This document shows, piece by piece, positions 12,593 through 22,365 of a stretch of DNA of 64,000 nt (position 1 is its first letter; each line of letters begins with the position of its first letter). The notes under the pieces are model-generated. The model was given only the letters and a program-made list of their open reading frames with translations, was not told where the DNA came from and did not search any database. The DNA is from Portulaca oleracea (lineage: Eukaryota > Streptophyta > Magnoliopsida > Caryophyllales > Portulacaceae), in assembly GCA_029582165.1 (NCBI GenBank), contig CM055893.1, positions 24,217,179-24,281,178 of the forward strand, given 5' to 3'. The translations under genes were made by a program, and so were the position numbers.

Positions 12593-12980
12593 TGGCGACT
12601 CCGTATGTTTCATTTCGTGCAAGTTAATGTATTTTGTATGATTAATCTTTGTCTCAAAATTCCTGTGGCCTTGACTTGAATGGCGAATCAGTTTGGTGCA
12701 CTGCTCATAAATCCTCGCGGATTTCTGGCCAGTGGGCTGAGTCAGATTCTCATTTAGGTTGCAAATAGTCACAGGATGTAAAGTAACGGACTGGCCAAGT
12801 ATAACGGACTGGCCATGTATACCAGTTGAAAATCCTCGCGGATTTTTGGCCCGTTTGCATGTTTGGTACGTTATTTTGACCTCTAGTGACCAGTGTCTTA
12901 TTTGGGATGGGCTTGGACCTCGTTTGATCCAAGAAATCCGCCAGGATTTCATGCTCTCAGAAGGTCTCGGTCCATTTTAG
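12593..12980 (+). other. Primer-binding site and leader fragment
   Basis: TGGCGACTCC at 12593-12602 matches the tRNA-Arg-type PBS of Ogre/Tat elements. The following leader carries ATCCTCGCGGAT at 12711-12722 and 12832-12843, and the reverse form near 12940. It resembles the leader repeats at 3125-3600. The leader stops near 12980 with no gag after it. Confidence 0.6.
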
Positions 12981-13199
12981 AATAGATACAATCTACTATA
13001 ATTTTGAAACTGGGGATTGATCATATCTTAAGCATTAACTACATGAAATGATAAATTAAAATATTTATTTTGTGCATGTAAAAAAATTGATAATGTACCC
13101 TAAGAAACATAAGCCACCGTATGTCGACTCGACGCTCCATGGGAGACCGTGCCCTCCGGGCCGCGGGCCCTACATAAGGCCCTATTTCTCATCCAATTG
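12981..13199. other. Unassigned DNA between the Ogre-like and copia elements
   Basis: The stretch is mostly AT-rich, then has a short GC-rich patch at 13125-13175. I see no ORF, LTR terminus or RNA gene. Confidence 0.4.
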
Positions 13200-13254
13200 G
13201 CAATGGGTGATGAGAATTTCCCCCTAAATATCTGCAGCGACAACTTCCCATGAG

Positions 13255-13815
13255 GCGTGGGAAACACTCAAGAAAGAATTTTTGGGAGAAAAGAAGGTGC
13301 TTACAGTGAAGTTGCAGACCTTGAGACGGGAGTTTGAGACTCTGTCCATGAGGGCAAAGGAACCTATATAGACATATCTCTCTAGAGTGTCTGGAATTGT
13401 AAGTCAGATGGGGACTTGTGGTGATAATCTCAGCATCGAAACAATTGTCAGCAAGGTTCTGAGGAGCCTAACAACAGATTTTGATCATGTTGTTGCGGCT
13501 ATAGAAGAGTCCAAGGATATGTACACATACAGTTTTGATGAATTAATGGGGTCCCTTCTAGCCCATGAGGTTAGAATCAACAAGTCTTGTGAGAAGATGG
13601 AGGAAAAGGCTTTCCAAATGAAGGGGGAATCCAGCAAAGGCAGGTTTGAGAATTCAGGAAGACAAAACCAAGGTAGAGGCGGCTATCATGGTCGCGGTCG
13701 TGGACGAGGACGAGGTCGAAGTTCATTCTCTGGAAAAGGGAATATCCAGTGTCGCTATTGCTCGAAATATGTACACAAAGAAGCTGGGTGTTGGACTAAA
13801 CAGAGAGATAATTAG
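13255..13815 (+). pseudogene. gag: Copia gag (UBN2-type), partial
   Basis: Capsid/nucleocapsid part of the polyprotein. The frame runs from AWETLKKEFLG at 13255 through an in-frame TAG at 13369-13371 to a stop at 13815. The body matches the gag UBN2 family. A Gly/Arg-rich stretch (13675-13735) precedes a zinc knuckle, CRYCSKYVHKEAGC, with intact CX2CX4HX4C spacing. The usual Gly before His is Val here. The N-terminus is missing. Confidence 0.85.
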
Positions 13816-13866
13816 CAGTAACATGTCAATTTTAGTGAGACGAAGCAAAAAGAAAACTATTTATTT

Positions 13867-14268
13867 ATGGCCAAGTCTACTGACGACAACGCCGTAAATG
13901 ATGTCTGGTTTGTTGATAGTGGTTGCTCGAACCACATGACTGGAACGAGAATGCTATTCAAAGAGTTGGATGAGTCATTCAAGGCGGAAGTCAAAATTCC
14001 AAACGGCGCAGCAATCAAAATTGAAGGTCTAGGTACGGTTGCTATCAAAACTTTTGATGGTAGTATCAAGCTTATTCGTGATGTGCAGTATGTCCCTTGC
14101 CTCTTATATAATCTGTTAAGTGTTGGTCAATTATTGGAGTGTGGGTTTTCTGCTTTCTTTGATGATGGTGCTTGTATCATTCGTGATAAAAAGACGGGGC
14201 AAAAATTTTTTGTTGTTCAAATGACCAAAAATAGAATGTTTCTGTTTGATGTGTCCGGAAAAAAATGA
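13867..14268 (+). pseudogene. Copia protease
   Basis: Aspartic protease domain that would mature the polyprotein. The catalytic motif WFVDSGCSNHMTG is intact. The frame is lost at an A-run near 14260 (GGAAAAAAATG), and coding resumes in the next frame for the integrase. A stop separates it from gag, although the two would be one polyprotein in an active copy. Confidence 0.85.
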
Positions 14269-14927
14269 GAGTTGTGCTCTAATTACTAAAAAGAGTGGAG
14301 TAGATGATCTATGGAATTTGAGGTATGGTCATTTGAATGTTAAGGGGTTACAACTACTAGGCAGCAAAAATATGGTGGTTGGGCTGCCAGGGATTAGTTC
14401 ACTTCAATTTTGTGAGGGGTGTGTATATAGTAAGCAGTGCAGACCATCATTTCCCGTAGGTAAAGCTTGGAGAGCCACTCACTGTTTGGAATTAGTACAT
14501 GCTGATCTGTGTGGACCAATGGGAACTGAGTCTCTTGGTGGAAGTTTGTATTTTCTACTCTTTACTGATGACTACAGTCGCATGAGTTGGGTTTACTTCT
14601 TGAAACACAAATCTGAAACGTTTGAATGTTTCAAGAAATTCAAAGCCCTAGTGGAGAATCAGAGTGGCACTTCTATAAAAGTGTTTCGGTCGGATGGAGG
14701 TGGTGAATTCACCTCAAACAAATTTAACATTTTTTGTGAAGAAAATGGCATTCACGAGGACTTGACTTCACCTCGAACACCGCAGCAAAATGGAGTCGCT
14801 GAGCGGAAAAATCGGACGGTGGTTGAAATGGCTCGAAGTATGATGAACGCTGTGAATCTTCCAAAGAAATTCTGGGCAGAAGCGGTATCTACAGCAGTGT
14901 ATATTCTGAATCTCTCACCAACAAAGG
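14246..14927 (+). pseudogene. int: Copia integrase, N-terminal and catalytic part
   Basis: The order is a GAG_PRE-INTEGRS zinc-binding segment (LWNLRYGHLNVKG), then the catalytic core with D in HADLCGP, D in FRSDGGGEF and E in NGVAERKNRT. The DDE triad is complete. The frame is cut at 14927 by a 1,464 bp solo LTR. The C-terminal part resumes at 16397. Confidence 0.9.
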
Positions 14928-16391
14928 TGATAAGCCGCAAGTGCACGGGTGTACGTGTAGCAACTATCAAGGTTGATCCCACAGGGACTTTGCTAACTAC
15001 GCACCAGACTAGCTTCCTATGTGATTGCTAAATCAGTCGGGTTTTGAATGAGATCAATCTATAGCTAATTCTATTCACTAACAAATAGCAAATCTAACTA
15101 ATATTCACACAAATCACAAGATCCAATCAATAGGAAAAAGACGTTCAGGGGATAAAACCTAAGTAACTCTATGAATCAAATAAGTGGATTGAACATGTAT
15201 GTCACCAATTTGGTACATTTTAGGGTCGATAATTGCATAAATTATTCCGTAGCGAGCTTTTGGCAATGAAACGGATTGCTTAGCAAAATCAATCACCTAC
15301 TGTCGTGGTGATTTCAATTTTAACTAAGTTAAAGATCAAATTATCCAATGACCCCTAATTATAAAGTCTTCTATGTCTAGTTCATTTCATAACTAGTTTA
15401 ATCCTAAGGGTTCCGATTATCGAATTTCTCTGTTCGGTACTTCATTCAACAATCTAATTCCATATTCTTGATGGCCAGTCAAAAACAATGACATACATAA
15501 TCAAAGGATAAATGAAATGCATTCAAACTAGATAACAACTTGTTCAATCCAACAAAATTCAATCCATGAAAGCAACTAATTAGAGTTTATCCCCCAAACT
15601 AAAATAAACTACTCACTACTCATGTTCAAAACACAAAACATATCAAAATCTATTCTAGAAAGCATGAAATCTAAAAGAAAGAGAAGTAAACAGAGATGGA
15701 AATCGTTCCTCGCTTGAATGATGATCGGTGGGGACTTTTGCTCCTCCACTTCAATGGATTTCTTGAGAATTGATCTTCAAACTCCAATAAACCCTCAATC
15801 TTCAACTAAGGATGAATGTGGATGGATGTGTGGAGGAAGGGATGGATGATGGTAGAGATGGAGATGGATGGTATGGAAGGATATGGATTAGGGTTAGATT
15901 ATGGAATGGAAGATGGTAAAATGATGATTGCCCTCAAAAACAGCCGAAAACAGCATAATATAGGCAAATTGCAACTCAAAACCGCCGGAAATGAAGAGAC
16001 GCAGGTGACACGGACCGTGCCTCCTAGGCACTACCCGTGTCAGTGCACTGCTTCAATTTTTCTCATGTTCTGGTCATAGGCACTACCCGTGCCTCCTCTG
16101 GCACCACCCGTGCCACTGCTTTTTCAGGCCTAGGAGTCCTTTGGGCCATTGTTTGGGCCTTGGGTGATCCAACATCTCACTTCTTGGTCCTTTAAGTTCA
16201 TAACTTGGATCTACACTTGATTTTAAGCTCGGTTTACATTGATTCTTCAAAAATTACCTACAAAACTCACCAAACTCCAAACCAAGCGTAATATGGGAAA
16301 TTCGGGTATAAAATAATATAATCAAATCAAATATTCCCTAAATTTCTCATCATAACAACCAAGTTTTCATATATACAAGAAGCACTTATCA
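14928..16391 (-). mobile_element. Solo LTR inside copia integrase
   Basis: It starts TGATAAGCCGC and ends CACTTATCA, giving 7 bp terminal inverted repeats TGATAAG/CTTATCA. It is flanked by a perfect 5 bp TSD AAAGG (14923-14927 and 16392-16396). There is no internal coding region. The start resembles LTRs that abut an Athila-type PBS on the other strand, so the likely orientation is minus. It carries GGCAC-TACCC-GTGCC dyads at 16079-16093 and 16100-16114. On the minus strand these lie upstream of a TATA-like TATATT near 15957-15962. Confidence 0.85.
16010..16114. repeat. GGCAC(N)ACCCGTGCC dyad array in solo LTR
   Basis: Perfect 5 bp arms GGCAC/GTGCC flank TACCC (16079-16093) or CACCC (16100-16114). 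A degenerate form ending GTGTC lies near 16027, and a related GGACCGTGCC near 16012. The spacing is irregular. Confidence 0.75.
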
Positions 16392-16396
16392 AAAGG

Positions 16397-17885
16397 CGGT
16401 GTTGAATAAAACACCATACAAAGCATGGAAGGGTAGGAAGTGAAACGTGAGTCATCTGCGTGTTTTTGGTTGCGTGGCATATGCTATGGTGCACTCTCAA
16501 CACCGGGGTAAGTTGGATGATAAGTCTACTAAGTGTATCTTTATCGGATATAGCACTCAATCAAAGGCTTACAAATTATATGATCCTGTGAGTTGTAAAG
16601 TGATAATTAGTAGGGATGTAATATTTGATGAAACAGCAAGTTGGGATTGGGGTGCAGAATTGGAACATCAAGGTGTTTCTATGGAAGATTTGTCAATTGA
16701 AAAATCAGATTCTGCACTTGTGCCTACAAACTCAGCACCTAGAAAGTCACCAATAAGCTCAGCTGGAAATACTCTCGAAAGTTCAGCTGCAAATTCACCT
16801 TCAAGTACCCCAACTGGGTCCCGAGAAAGTTCTCCGAACAGAGTTTCATCAACCAGTGATGAGCTTTCAGATGAACCAGTCTCACTAGAAAGATCGACAC
16901 GACAACGAAAACCAAATCCTAAGTATGCTGCTATATGTACATCCACATTCACCTTACTTGCTTCTGACCCTGTCTACTTTGAAGAAGCTTTTACAGAGCC
17001 CAAATGGTGCAACCCCATGGAAGAAGAGATGTTGGCGATTCAAAAGAATGACACTTGGGATTTGGTCAAGCTTCCAGAAGGAAAGAATGCTATCGGTTTG
17101 AAATGGGTATTCCGCACTAAATACAATGCCGACGGGACGATTAAAAAACACAAGGCCAGATTAGTGGCGAAGGGATACGCTCAACAGCAAGGAGTTGACT
17201 TTGATGAAACATTTTTTCCGGTGGCTCGCTTTGAAACTGTAAGAATTTTCTTGGCTTTAGCTGCACAGTTTAGATGGCCTGTTTTTCAATTTGATGTGAA
17301 GTCTGCCTTTTTGAATGGTGAATTAAGTGAGGAGGTTTTTGTCCTGCAACCTGAAGGATTTGAGATAAGTGGTGAGGAGGACAAAGTTTACAGGCTAAAA
17401 AAGGCTTTGTACGGGCTTAAGTAGGCTCCTCGGGCATGGTATAAAAAAATGATTCTGCCTTTGCTGAAAATGGTTTCGAGTGAAGTGCAAATGAGCCTAC
17501 TCTTTACTTTAAAAGAAAGGGTAAATATGATCTGTTGGTGGTGTGTCTGTATGTTGATGACATAATATACATGGGGTCTTCAAATTCTCTTGTTGCAGAT
17601 TTCAAGTTATATATGATGAAAAAGTTTGAGATGACTGATTTGGGAGTATTACACTACTTTCTTGGGCTTGAAGTGAAGCAAGAAGCAGATGGTATTTTCA
17701 TTTCACAAGAGAAATATGCATTGGATCTTTTGAAGAAGTTCAACATGATGGGATGCAAAATTGCAAGTACCCCCATGAATGTGAATGAGGCACTAAGGAT
17801 GGAAGATGGCACTGGAAAAGCAAATGCGAAACACTTCCGCAGCATCGTAGGGTGGGCTGAACTACCTATCACATACTCGGCCTGA
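16397..17885 (+). pseudogene. rt: Copia integrase C-terminus and reverse transcriptase
   Basis: After the insert the frame resumes with the integrase C-terminal region and reaches VSHLRVFGCVAYA. A low-complexity Ser/Pro linker follows. RT begins near NDTWDLVKLP (17046). RT blocks include LKWVFRTK, HKARLVAKGY, FDVKSAFLNG and KKALYGLK. The catalytic YVDD lies near 17550-17562. Defects are a TGA at 16442, a TAG at 17422-17424 where the family has Gln, and small indels at 17425-17535. Pieces lie at 16447-17424 and 17535-17885. Confidence 0.88.
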
Positions 17886-17973
17886 CATTGCACATTCTGT
17901 AAGTGTTGTGTCCAGGTTCATGTACAGTCCAACTCTGCATCATCTTGGAGCTGCTAAGAGGATTTTACGCTAA

Positions 17974-18512
17974 GTGGCTGGAACATCAAATTATGGAGTA
18001 TGGTATAGAAGTGTCAACGATTTCAGATTGCAAGGTTTTACAGACAGTGACTTTGCCGGCTCCTCGGATGATCGGAAGAGCACTTCAGATCATGTTTTCT
18101 TTCTTGGTTCTGGAGCAATATCTTGGAGTTCAAAGAAGCAAGAAACAGTGGCACTATCTTCATCAGAAGCTGAATACATGGCAGCAACTTCATCAGCTTG
18201 TCAAGCAATTTGGCTGAGAAAGATCCTCGCAGACTTTGGCGTAAACAAGTCGACATATCTTTATACCGCGACAACAAAGCGCCACAAAGAATGTCAAGAA
18301 ATCCAGCGTTCCACAATCGTACAAAGCACATTGATGTTCGCTATCAGTTCATTTGGGATTTGACTATGAAGGGAGAAGTTGAGCTGAAATATTGTGGAAC
18401 TAATCAGCAAGTTGCAGACATAATGACGAAGTCTCTTCCACCAGGCAAATATGACTATCTCAAATTGAAGTTGGGGCTAACAAATTTTGAAGCAAGGGGG
18501 TGTGTTGATTAA
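17974..18512 (+). pseudogene. Copia RNase H
   Basis: RNase H degrades the RNA template during reverse transcription. Motifs FTDSDFAGSSDDRKS and ALSSSEAEYMA carry the catalytic acidic residues. The frame then shifts near 18240. The C-terminal part (YRDNKAP, TKHIDVRYQFIWD, VADIMTKSLP) continues to 18512, ending where the PPT starts. The frameshift makes it non-functional. Confidence 0.88.
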
Positions 18513-18741
18513 AAGTGCTTCAAAATTGGTTGGAGTTATTTCCTTATTTTTAGGAACAATAATCAGTTTTGTTAGTGAGTCTATTAGTGAGTGTTTACTG
18601 AGTCAATTTGTTGAAGGTTTTCAGTTTCCATCAGTTAGGTTGTATTCCTATATATTTGGTCTCTTTGATTTAATAAATGCATCTAAGTTTTTCCCCAATC
18701 AGCTCTATACTACTCCCTGCGTAATTCCTTTGGCTCCAACA
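18503..18741 (+). mobile_element. 3' LTR of the copia element
   Basis: A PPT, AGCAAGGGGGTG, ends at 18502. The LTR starts TGTTGATT and ends TCCAACA, with 5 bp inverted termini TGTTG/CAACA, for 239 bp. A TATA-like CTATATATT lies near 18649. No matching 5' LTR or TSD is present upstream. Confidence 0.75.
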
Positions 18742-19197
18742 TGTACGTTGATAGGGTAGGTCGATTTCTAGTTAGAAGAAATCGCTGACACCCTCCTCAC
18801 TTACCTTTCAAAAAAAAAAAAACATAGTTTCTTGGTATTTTTGAATTTTCAATATATATTTTAAGTTGTACTCTGATCTCAAAACACAACTTAAACTCAT
18901 AGTTTACATGCAATATAATGTATTATACTCTAATATGACTATCCGTGCGAAGGTCATTGTGCTTGAAATGTTTGTATTTCAAGGGCCTTGTTTACCTTGC
19001 TTAAGTAAATCTGGGGCTTTTGAGATTCATATCTAATAAATCATATTTAACATAACTTCATGGAACTAACATAATCAAGAATTTAAACATTCAGTTTAAT
19101 GTACAAAAATAATTTTTTATTTTTTATTAGTGAAAGCCAAAAGAGGCAAAAGAGACAGCACTGGCGCAGCAAAACTGCAGAGAAAGAATAGTGAAAT
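18742..19197. other. Unassigned AT-rich spacer
   Basis: AT-rich DNA between the copia 3' LTR and the Tat element, with no ORF or recognisable element. It is the left flank of the Tat insertion and joins 34359 onward if that element is removed. Confidence 0.5.
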
Positions 19198-19202
19198 ACA
19201 GC

Positions 19203-19776
19203 TGTAGAAACTAAAAATATATATAAAAATAAATAATGTGTCGAAACCAATAATAATAATATAATTTAATTAATTTGGGTTAGCCCAATTAATTAATTAA
19301 ATTTATTGGACCCAAATCAAAACCCGACAAATAGACTCTTAAGTCAACCGTCAAATTTACTACCTCAAATGGACTACCAAGTCAACTTTAGCTGTAGGCC
19401 CGGTCAACGGCCCAAGGAGACTAACAAGTCAAAGGCCCAACTACAAGATGTCGTTCTCTATAAATACGGAGGATACTCATTCATTAAAAAGGTCGAAAAG
19501 TTAATCATTCAAACACACTCTCTCTAGATTCCAACAACAAACACATAAAAGTGTCGTTGCTCTAGAGATTCAACATAGAAGGCGCGGTGAAGATTGAAGT
19601 TGTTCCAGTCTACCATCAAGCCATAAATTCGGAGATCGAATCAAAGGATTTTATTTTTGTTGCGTTGTGACAAAATATAGAGATTGTACCCATTCTTTGA
19701 ATATAATACAAAAATTATATTTGTCCATTATTTTCTTGTCTTTAATTTATTTTAGACTCGAGAATTTGTGGTTACA
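19203..19776 (+). mobile_element. 5' LTR of the Tat element
   Basis: It starts TGTAGAAACT and ends GTGGTTACA, for 574 bp. It is flanked by ACAGC on the left and the PBS on the right. A TATA box TATAAAT is at 19459-19465, so R should begin near 19490. The U3 half differs clearly from the 3' LTR, while the R-U5 half is nearly identical. Confidence 0.92.
19459..19465 (+). promoter_or_regulatory. TATA box of the Tat 5' LTR
   Basis: TATAAAT in the context CTCTATAAATACGG. The same box recurs in the 3' LTR near 33490. Transcription is expected to start ~30 bases downstream. Confidence 0.7.
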
Positions 19777-19778
19777 AA

Positions 19779-19799
19779 TTTTGGCACGCTCGGTGGGAC
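19779..19799 (+). other. Primer-binding site of the Tat element
   Basis: TTGGCACGCTCGGTGGGAC follows the LTR by a few bases. It is the type seen in Grande-like Tat elements. I do not name the tRNA. Confidence 0.65.
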
Positions 19800-19855
19800 A
19801 TCTCAACCTCTCATCTCTTTCTCCAAAAACAAATCGCTCACCAATCAAAGAAGGC

Positions 19856-22090
19856 ATGGCTCCAAGCAGTAACATCCCTCTTTTTTCGAAGAAAGTTATT
19901 CCGTCCAAATCCCAAGGGTCGACAACTGCTAGTATGACGTCCAATGAAGTAGTCACAAGAAGGATGGCCAAGATCGCTGCTGTGGAGGCCCAGAAACAAA
20001 TTGATGTGATCGCGCCGTCACATATCGCTGATGCCGACTTTCCGGGGGCGAATCACATCACATCTCATCTGCTTAGAGAGAAATACGTTCAAGTCCCTCC
20101 AAAGGAAGCATTCGCTCAATGGATGGACGAACTTCATCGTCACGTGGAATTTGTGGCGCAACCATTCGACGAAGAAACTGAAGATTATGAAAGCGACGGA
20201 GAAATGCTGAAGTTTCCAAATGATATGCTCTCACATTCTGACACTGAATCTGTTGACATCATTGTTATGCCGATTATGACCACTGGAGCCGTTAACTATG
20301 AAGAAGAGTTCAAAACCATGAAGGTTGTCCTAGATAGACTCGAGAGAGAAAGCGAGGAGAAAACCGAGCATATCAAGCTCCAAGATGAACGGATTAAGAA
20401 GCTAACAAAAAAGTTAGAGAAGCGTCATGCTAGCAACTATGTCATTAGCTCAGAAGATGAAGATTCTGACAAGGGATCCAATCACGGAGATTCCGATGAA
20501 GAAGAAGAGAAGAAGGAAGACTCTGGCTGAAGTTCTTTGTCTGTGGAGTAAATCCAGAACTTAGTGGCGAATGCGATAAAGGCTCAACTAGGAGGAGGCG
20601 CGACGCGGACTCATCTGTACACTAAACCGTACACAAAGAGGATTGACACCCTTCGCATGCCTCGTGGGTACCAACCCCCAATGTTTGTCCAATTCGAAGG
20701 AAAAGGGAACCCGAAGCAACATGTTGCACACTTCATCGAGACGTGTAACAATGCGGGTACCGATGGTGATCTGCTAGTGAAATAATTCGTCCGCACACTT
20801 AAAGGTACTACTTTTGATTGGTATACTCACTTAGAGCCCGAATCCATTGATAGTTGGGAACAGATGGAACAAGAATTCCTGAACGGGTTCTATAGTACTC
20901 AAAGAATTGTCAGCATGACTGAGTTGACAAATACTAAACAATGGACAAATGAACCAGTTCTTGACTACATCAACCGGTGGCGCGCGCTCAGCCTTGAGTG
21001 CAAAGACCGCTTGTCTGAGGCTTCAGCCGTTGAGATGTGTGCCAATGGTATGAATTGGGACTTGCTCTATGTCCTGCAAATGAGTAAGCCGAGAACCTTC
21101 AGGGAGTTGGCAACCAAGGCTCATGACATGGAAATCACAATAGCCACCCGACGCGGCAAGTCCGCATCCTCCTTCAAGCCAAAGAGAGATAGGGGTGATC
21201 TAAAGAAGAGTGTCAAGCCTTCCAAGAACTCGACTAGGGAATCCATGACAGTCTCAACAAATGAACCAGTCCGGATTTCAGGGAAGTCAAAGGTGGAAGA
21301 AAAGAGGAGTTTTGCAGCGCGAGACACTAGAAAGAAGCGTCCTACATTAAAGGAGCTACAAGAAAAGAAATATCCATTTCCTGACTCAGACTTGGCGGGT
21401 ATGTTGGATGATTTGTTGAAGAAGGGGGTTATTGAGCTACCTCCCTCAAAACGTCCCGAAGAAGTTGGGAAAGTTAGTGATCCGAGATATTGTCCATATC
21501 ATAGGGTCGTTAGTCACCCTCTAGAAAGGTGTATCACCCTTAAAGAGCGCATCATGCAACTAGCTAAGGAGGGAGTCATCGTGTTGGACTTGGACGATGC
21601 GTGGTTAATTGCACGGCGCTTCCTAGAGGATTTCCCTACCACCGCTAGTGTCAACATGTCCTCGTGTTCCGAAGTTGAGGATGTGGAGGAAGATGAAAGG
21701 TTGAACGTTGGAGAGACCGGCGCCCAAGAAAGGGAGGATAAAGTTGTCAACTTCCTGAAAGCCTTACCGGAGCACATGAGTTGGAAACAAGTCTTTCATC
21801 TACCTAAAGAGATGCGTGAGCAAATGGTTGTTGCTCTACAACGCGCAAAGTTATACGCCGACAAAGTGCAATACCACGATGAACTTGACAAGCGTTCGGC
21901 TCCATGCGCCATATGTAACACAGCGGTTACGTTTTCTGATGATGACTTGTTGCTCGGGTCCAACCCACACAATCGTCCATTGTTCATCAGTGGATACATT
22001 AGGGAGCAGAAGGTCAGGCGCATGCTGGTAGATGGAGGTTCAGCAGTCAACATCATGCCTAAGTATACCATGAATGACTTGGGCATTACT
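19856..22090 (+). pseudogene. gag: Tat gag and protease N-terminus
   Basis: One reading frame starts at ATG 19856. The first part, to 20530, ends in a heptad-like stretch and an acidic tail. In-frame stops occur at 20528, about 20549 and 20783. The capsid-like core follows, with PRGYQPPMFVQFEGKGNPKQH and, near 20790-21130, a conserved W-Y and YINRWRALSLECK. The C-terminal part has CX2C-type residues (CAICNTAV). The protease starts with the catalytic motif MLVDGGSAVNIMP near 22020. The frame is lost at 22091, where LTR-derived sequence is patched in. Confidence 0.85.
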
Positions 22091-22365
22091 GTCGAAAAGT
22101 TAATCATTCAAACACACTCTCTCTAGATTCCAACAACAAACACATAAAAGTGTCGTTGCTCTAGAGATTCAACATAGAAGGCGCGGTGAAGATTGAAGTT
22201 GTTCCAGTCTATCATCAAGCCATAAATTCGGAGATCGAATCAGAGGATTTTATTTTTGTTGCGTTGTAACAAAATATAGAGATTGTACCCATTCTTTGAA
22301 TATAATACAAAAATTATATTTGTCCATTATTTTCTACCATCAAGCCATAAAGTGTCGTTGCTCTA
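22091..22365 (+). repeat. LTR-derived patch inside the protease
   Basis: Three pieces of the element's own LTR sit head to tail. Bases 22091-22334 match 19492-19735, 22335-22350 match 19611-19626, and 22351-22365 match 19550-19564. The first piece begins close to the predicted transcription start and covers most of R-U5. It has no TSD and joins at short homologies (GTCGAA at the left). Protease coding resumes at SRMMIHGFN just after it. Confidence 0.85.

Larger units (their letters stand above)
1..12980 (+). mobile_element. Rearranged non-autonomous Ogre/Tat-like gypsy element
   Basis: This block holds a gag of Ogre (Tat IV) type, a PPT, an LTR starting TGTAGACACC, and a PBS-like TGGCGACTCC, the tRNA-Arg type used by Ogre/Tat elements. 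No protease, RT, RNase H or integrase is recognisable, so the element is gag-only and would depend on an autonomous partner. The order is unusual: a ~3 kb segment stands upstream of gag and again downstream. A leader region lies both upstream of gag (2971-4056) and after the PBS (12603-12980). This suggests two tandem copies collapsed by unequal or illegitimate recombination. The element runs off the left edge of the window. The lineage call rests on gag similarity and PBS type, not on pol. Confidence 0.65.
13200..18741 (+). mobile_element. 5'-truncated Ty1/copia element with nested solo LTR
   Basis: Domain order is gag, PR, INT, RT, RNase H, PPT, 3' LTR; integrase before RT is diagnostic of copia. 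No 5' LTR or PBS is found before the gag, so the 5' end is lost. The reading frame is broken by several stops and small indels. The RT and integrase resemble the TNT1-like pol family; I do not assign a finer lineage. Removing the 14928-16391 insert restores continuous homology across the integrase C-terminus. Confidence 0.9.

Noticed and set aside
13120..13180. GC-rich patch as an rDNA or tRNA fragment
   Set aside because: I could not match it to any rRNA or fold it as a tRNA cloverleaf.
15816..16079. Met/Gly-rich ORF in the solo LTR
   Set aside because: It comes from a GGATGGA repeat, with no domain and no start context.
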